NCBI RefSeq assembly: GCF_012911935.1
Contig: NZ_JAAXLA010000018.1
Span: 36,574 to 100,573 of the forward strand
Source of the DNA: Pseudonocardia acidicola
GTDB taxonomy: Bacteria; Actinomycetota; Actinomycetes; Mycobacteriales; Pseudonocardiaceae
Direction: 5' to 3'
DNA length: 64,000 nt
Below the pieces are notes generated by a model, which saw only the letters and a list, made by a program, of their open reading frames with translations, was not told the origin of the DNA and ran no database searches. Numbering within the stretch: the first letter of the stretch is position 1; each line of letters starts with the position of its first letter. Shown piece after piece: positions 62,850-64,000 of this stretch. The translations under genes were made by a program, and so were the position numbers.

Positions 62850-63158
62850 ATGGAGTCCGCCACGGAACCCAGCGGAGCCGCCAACTCCGCCGCCGGACCG
62901 CTCCGGGAGCTTGACCGCCGGGAGCGCGAGATCCTCGCCTTCGAGGGTCAGTGGTGGAAGTACGCCGGGGCCAAGGAACAGGCCATCCGCGAGCTCTTCG
63001 ACATGTCGGCGACCCGCTACTACCAGGTGCTCAACGCGCTCGTGGACAAGCCCGAGGCGCTCGCCGCCGACCCGTTACTGGTCAAGCGGCTGCGCCGGCT
63101 GCGGGCCAGCCGCCAGCGCACCCGTGCGGCGCGTCGGCTGGGCATCGAGCCGTGGTGA
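62850..63158 (+). CDS. DUF3263 domain-containing protein
   Basis: 102 aa actinobacterial protein, nearly all one DUF3263 domain: LDRREREILAFEGQWWKYAGAKEQAIRELFDMSATRYYQVLNALVDKPEALAADPLLVKRLRRLR. It looks like a helix-turn-helix of sigma-factor/DNA-binding type, followed by a basic tail. Thus it may bind DNA, perhaps its own operator at 62790. ATG 62850 has GAGGAG before it. Next to a LytR_C gene, as in other actinobacteria. Confidence 0.88.
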   Translation: MESATEPSGAANSAAGPLRELDRREREILAFEGQWWKYAGAKEQAIRELFDMSATRYYQVLNALVDKPEALAADPLLVKRLRRLRASRQRTRAARRLGIEPW

Positions 63159-63220
63159 CGACACAGTGATCATGTCGTCGTCCGGTCGCTGACCGGCCCC
63201 CTGCGCAGACGGAGGTTGTC

Positions 63221-63865
63221 GTGACCGCACCCGCTTCGCCCGGGGGCTCCTCACCGCTGCGGATCGGCGGGTTCGCCCTGCTCGGCCTCGGCGTCGTCGC
63301 CGCCGTCATCGGATTCGCGACGCTGGCCGTCAGCGGAACCGGTGGCTCAGCGGCCGCCGCGCCCTCGCAGACCGCGACGGCGAGCGCGTCCGCCCCCGCG
63401 GCCACTCCGAGCCCCGGCCCGTCGGCCGACGGGTCCGTCCCGCTGCCGCACTTCGGCTCGAGCCCGACGAGCGCGACCACTGAGCCCACGATCGCGACGC
63501 CGCCACCCGCCCCGGCCCCGGCCCCGGCGCCGGTCCCCGCCGCGGGTTCCGTTGGTGGTGGCGGTGGCGCCGCTGTCGCACGGGTCCCGCTGCGGGTCTA
63601 CAACAACGGCACCATCCACGGGCTCGCCGCCCAGGCCGCGCAGGACTTCCGCAACTCCGGCTGGACGGTCACCGCCGAGGGCAACTACCCGAGCGGGATC
63701 ATCTCGACCAGCACCGTCTACTACCGGCCGGGCACCGACGAGCAGGCCGCCGCGCAGCTGCTGGGCAGCCAGTTCGGCCTGCGGGTCGAGCCCCGGTTCG
63801 CCGGCCTCGACGACGCCAGCCCCGGGCTCATCGTCATCGTCACGAACGACTACCAGCGCCGCTGA
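63221..63865 (+). CDS. LytR C-terminal domain membrane protein
   Basis: 214 aa. One membrane segment at about 14-36 (IGGFALLGLGVVAAVIGFATLAV), then a long Pro/Ala/Ser linker (to about 120) that could cross part of the wall, and a LytR_C domain (120-214: VPLRVYNNGTIHGLAAQAAQDFRNSGWTV ... IISTSTVYYRPGTDEQAAAQLL). Such single-pass proteins are thought to act in cell-wall polymer attachment or regulation. Start GTG 63221. Confidence 0.87.
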   Translation: MTAPASPGGSSPLRIGGFALLGLGVVAAVIGFATLAVSGTGGSAAAAPSQTATASASAPAATPSPGPSADGSVPLPHFGSSPTSATTEPTIATPPPAPAPAPAPVPAAGSVGGGGGAAVARVPLRVYNNGTIHGLAAQAAQDFRNSGWTVTAEGNYPSGIISTSTVYYRPGTDEQAAAQLLGSQFGLRVEPRFAGLDDASPGLIVIVTNDYQRR

Positions 63866-63867
63866 GC

Positions 63868-64000
63868 CCTAGGTGTAGCGACTCACCACGTTGTTGACAG
63901 GTCGATCCGGCGTGGCGGCTTGATCGAGGGGAGGGCCTCCGGGCGGAGTGGGTGTGTCTGACGCACCTACTCGAAACCCAGGAGGCCCTCCGTGGGGCAC
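63868..64000 (+). mobile_element. Probable left end of an IS481-type insertion sequence
   Basis: Right after the LytR_C gene comes a terminus-like sequence (TGTAGCGACTCACCACGTTG..) followed by a long stem-loop (arms GGAGGGCCTCC near 63934 and GGAGGCCCTCC near 63981, with a second inner pairing) and AGGAGG before GTG 63992 (V-G-H..). The layout and the first codons resemble IS481-family transposase genes, but only three codons are visible before the window ends. Confidence 0.45.

Overview
This window is chromosomal DNA from a high-GC actinomycete. The mycothiol glycosyltransferase MshA, a complete mycofactocin locus, a deazaflavin (F420-type) nitroreductase and many start codons without a leader point to the Pseudonocardiaceae, most likely Pseudonocardia or a close relative; the genus is inference. 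No tRNA, rRNA or CRISPR array was found. Genes are packed tightly with many 4-base ATGA/GTGA overlaps.

Layout. 1-1.7 kb: a GntR regulator with a YdcF-type protein cut by the window edge. 1.7-9.2 kb: a 4-coumarate/acyl-CoA ligase, YbjN and MshA, a sacsin-type GHKL ATPase, and a DUF3027 protein. 9.2-12.8 kb: glutaminyl cyclotransferase, an MFS protein, a DUF2771 lipoprotein and an extended cold-shock protein. 13-17.3 kb: a second acyl-CoA ligase, seryl-tRNA synthetase and a secreted subtilase. 17.7-23.9 kb: a molybdenum block (molbindin, ModC, ModB, ModA, an HTH-TOBE regulator, then MoaA and MoaD) with a FadE10-like acyl-CoA dehydrogenase. 23.8-29.9 kb: a PgdA-like deacetylase with a small Cys-starting protein, a P1 peptidase, and a two-component system with a PepSY protein.

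29.9-57.3 kb is the centre of interest, a redox island. Two form II (AYRGAGR) molybdenum hydroxylases related to CO dehydrogenase flank it: coxSLM plus CoxG on the left and coxLSM on the right. Between them lie the mycofactocin genes mftA, mftB and mftC, then two FadH/OYE flavoproteins, EtfA, FixC, FixX, EtfB, MftE and MftF. An inverted phosphodiesterase gene sits between mftE and mftF. Next comes the NDMA-dependent methanol dehydrogenase, with a MoxR ATPase, a VWA protein and a methyltransferase. No mftD or mftR is present. The likely logic is that an alcohol is oxidised by the mycofactocin-dependent dehydrogenase. Reduced mycofactocin is then reoxidised through OYE, ETF and FixCX to the quinone pool, and the aldehyde may be taken on by the molybdenum hydroxylases, which the upstream Mo uptake and Moco genes would serve.

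57.3-64 kb: ThiD and ThiC under a TPP riboswitch, a Ddn-like protein, a LuxR remnant, an HtrA-like protease, peptide deformylase, a DUF3263 protein, a LytR_C protein, and at the right edge what looks like the left end of an IS481-type element.

Non-coding structure is rich: perfect intergenic hairpins, a 33-bp dispersed repeat, a hairpin between mftB and mftC, a tandem palindrome before coxS, a good match to a DtxR/IdeR iron box before the second molybdenum hydroxylase, and a recurrent TANNNT box placed exactly 6 bases before start codons.
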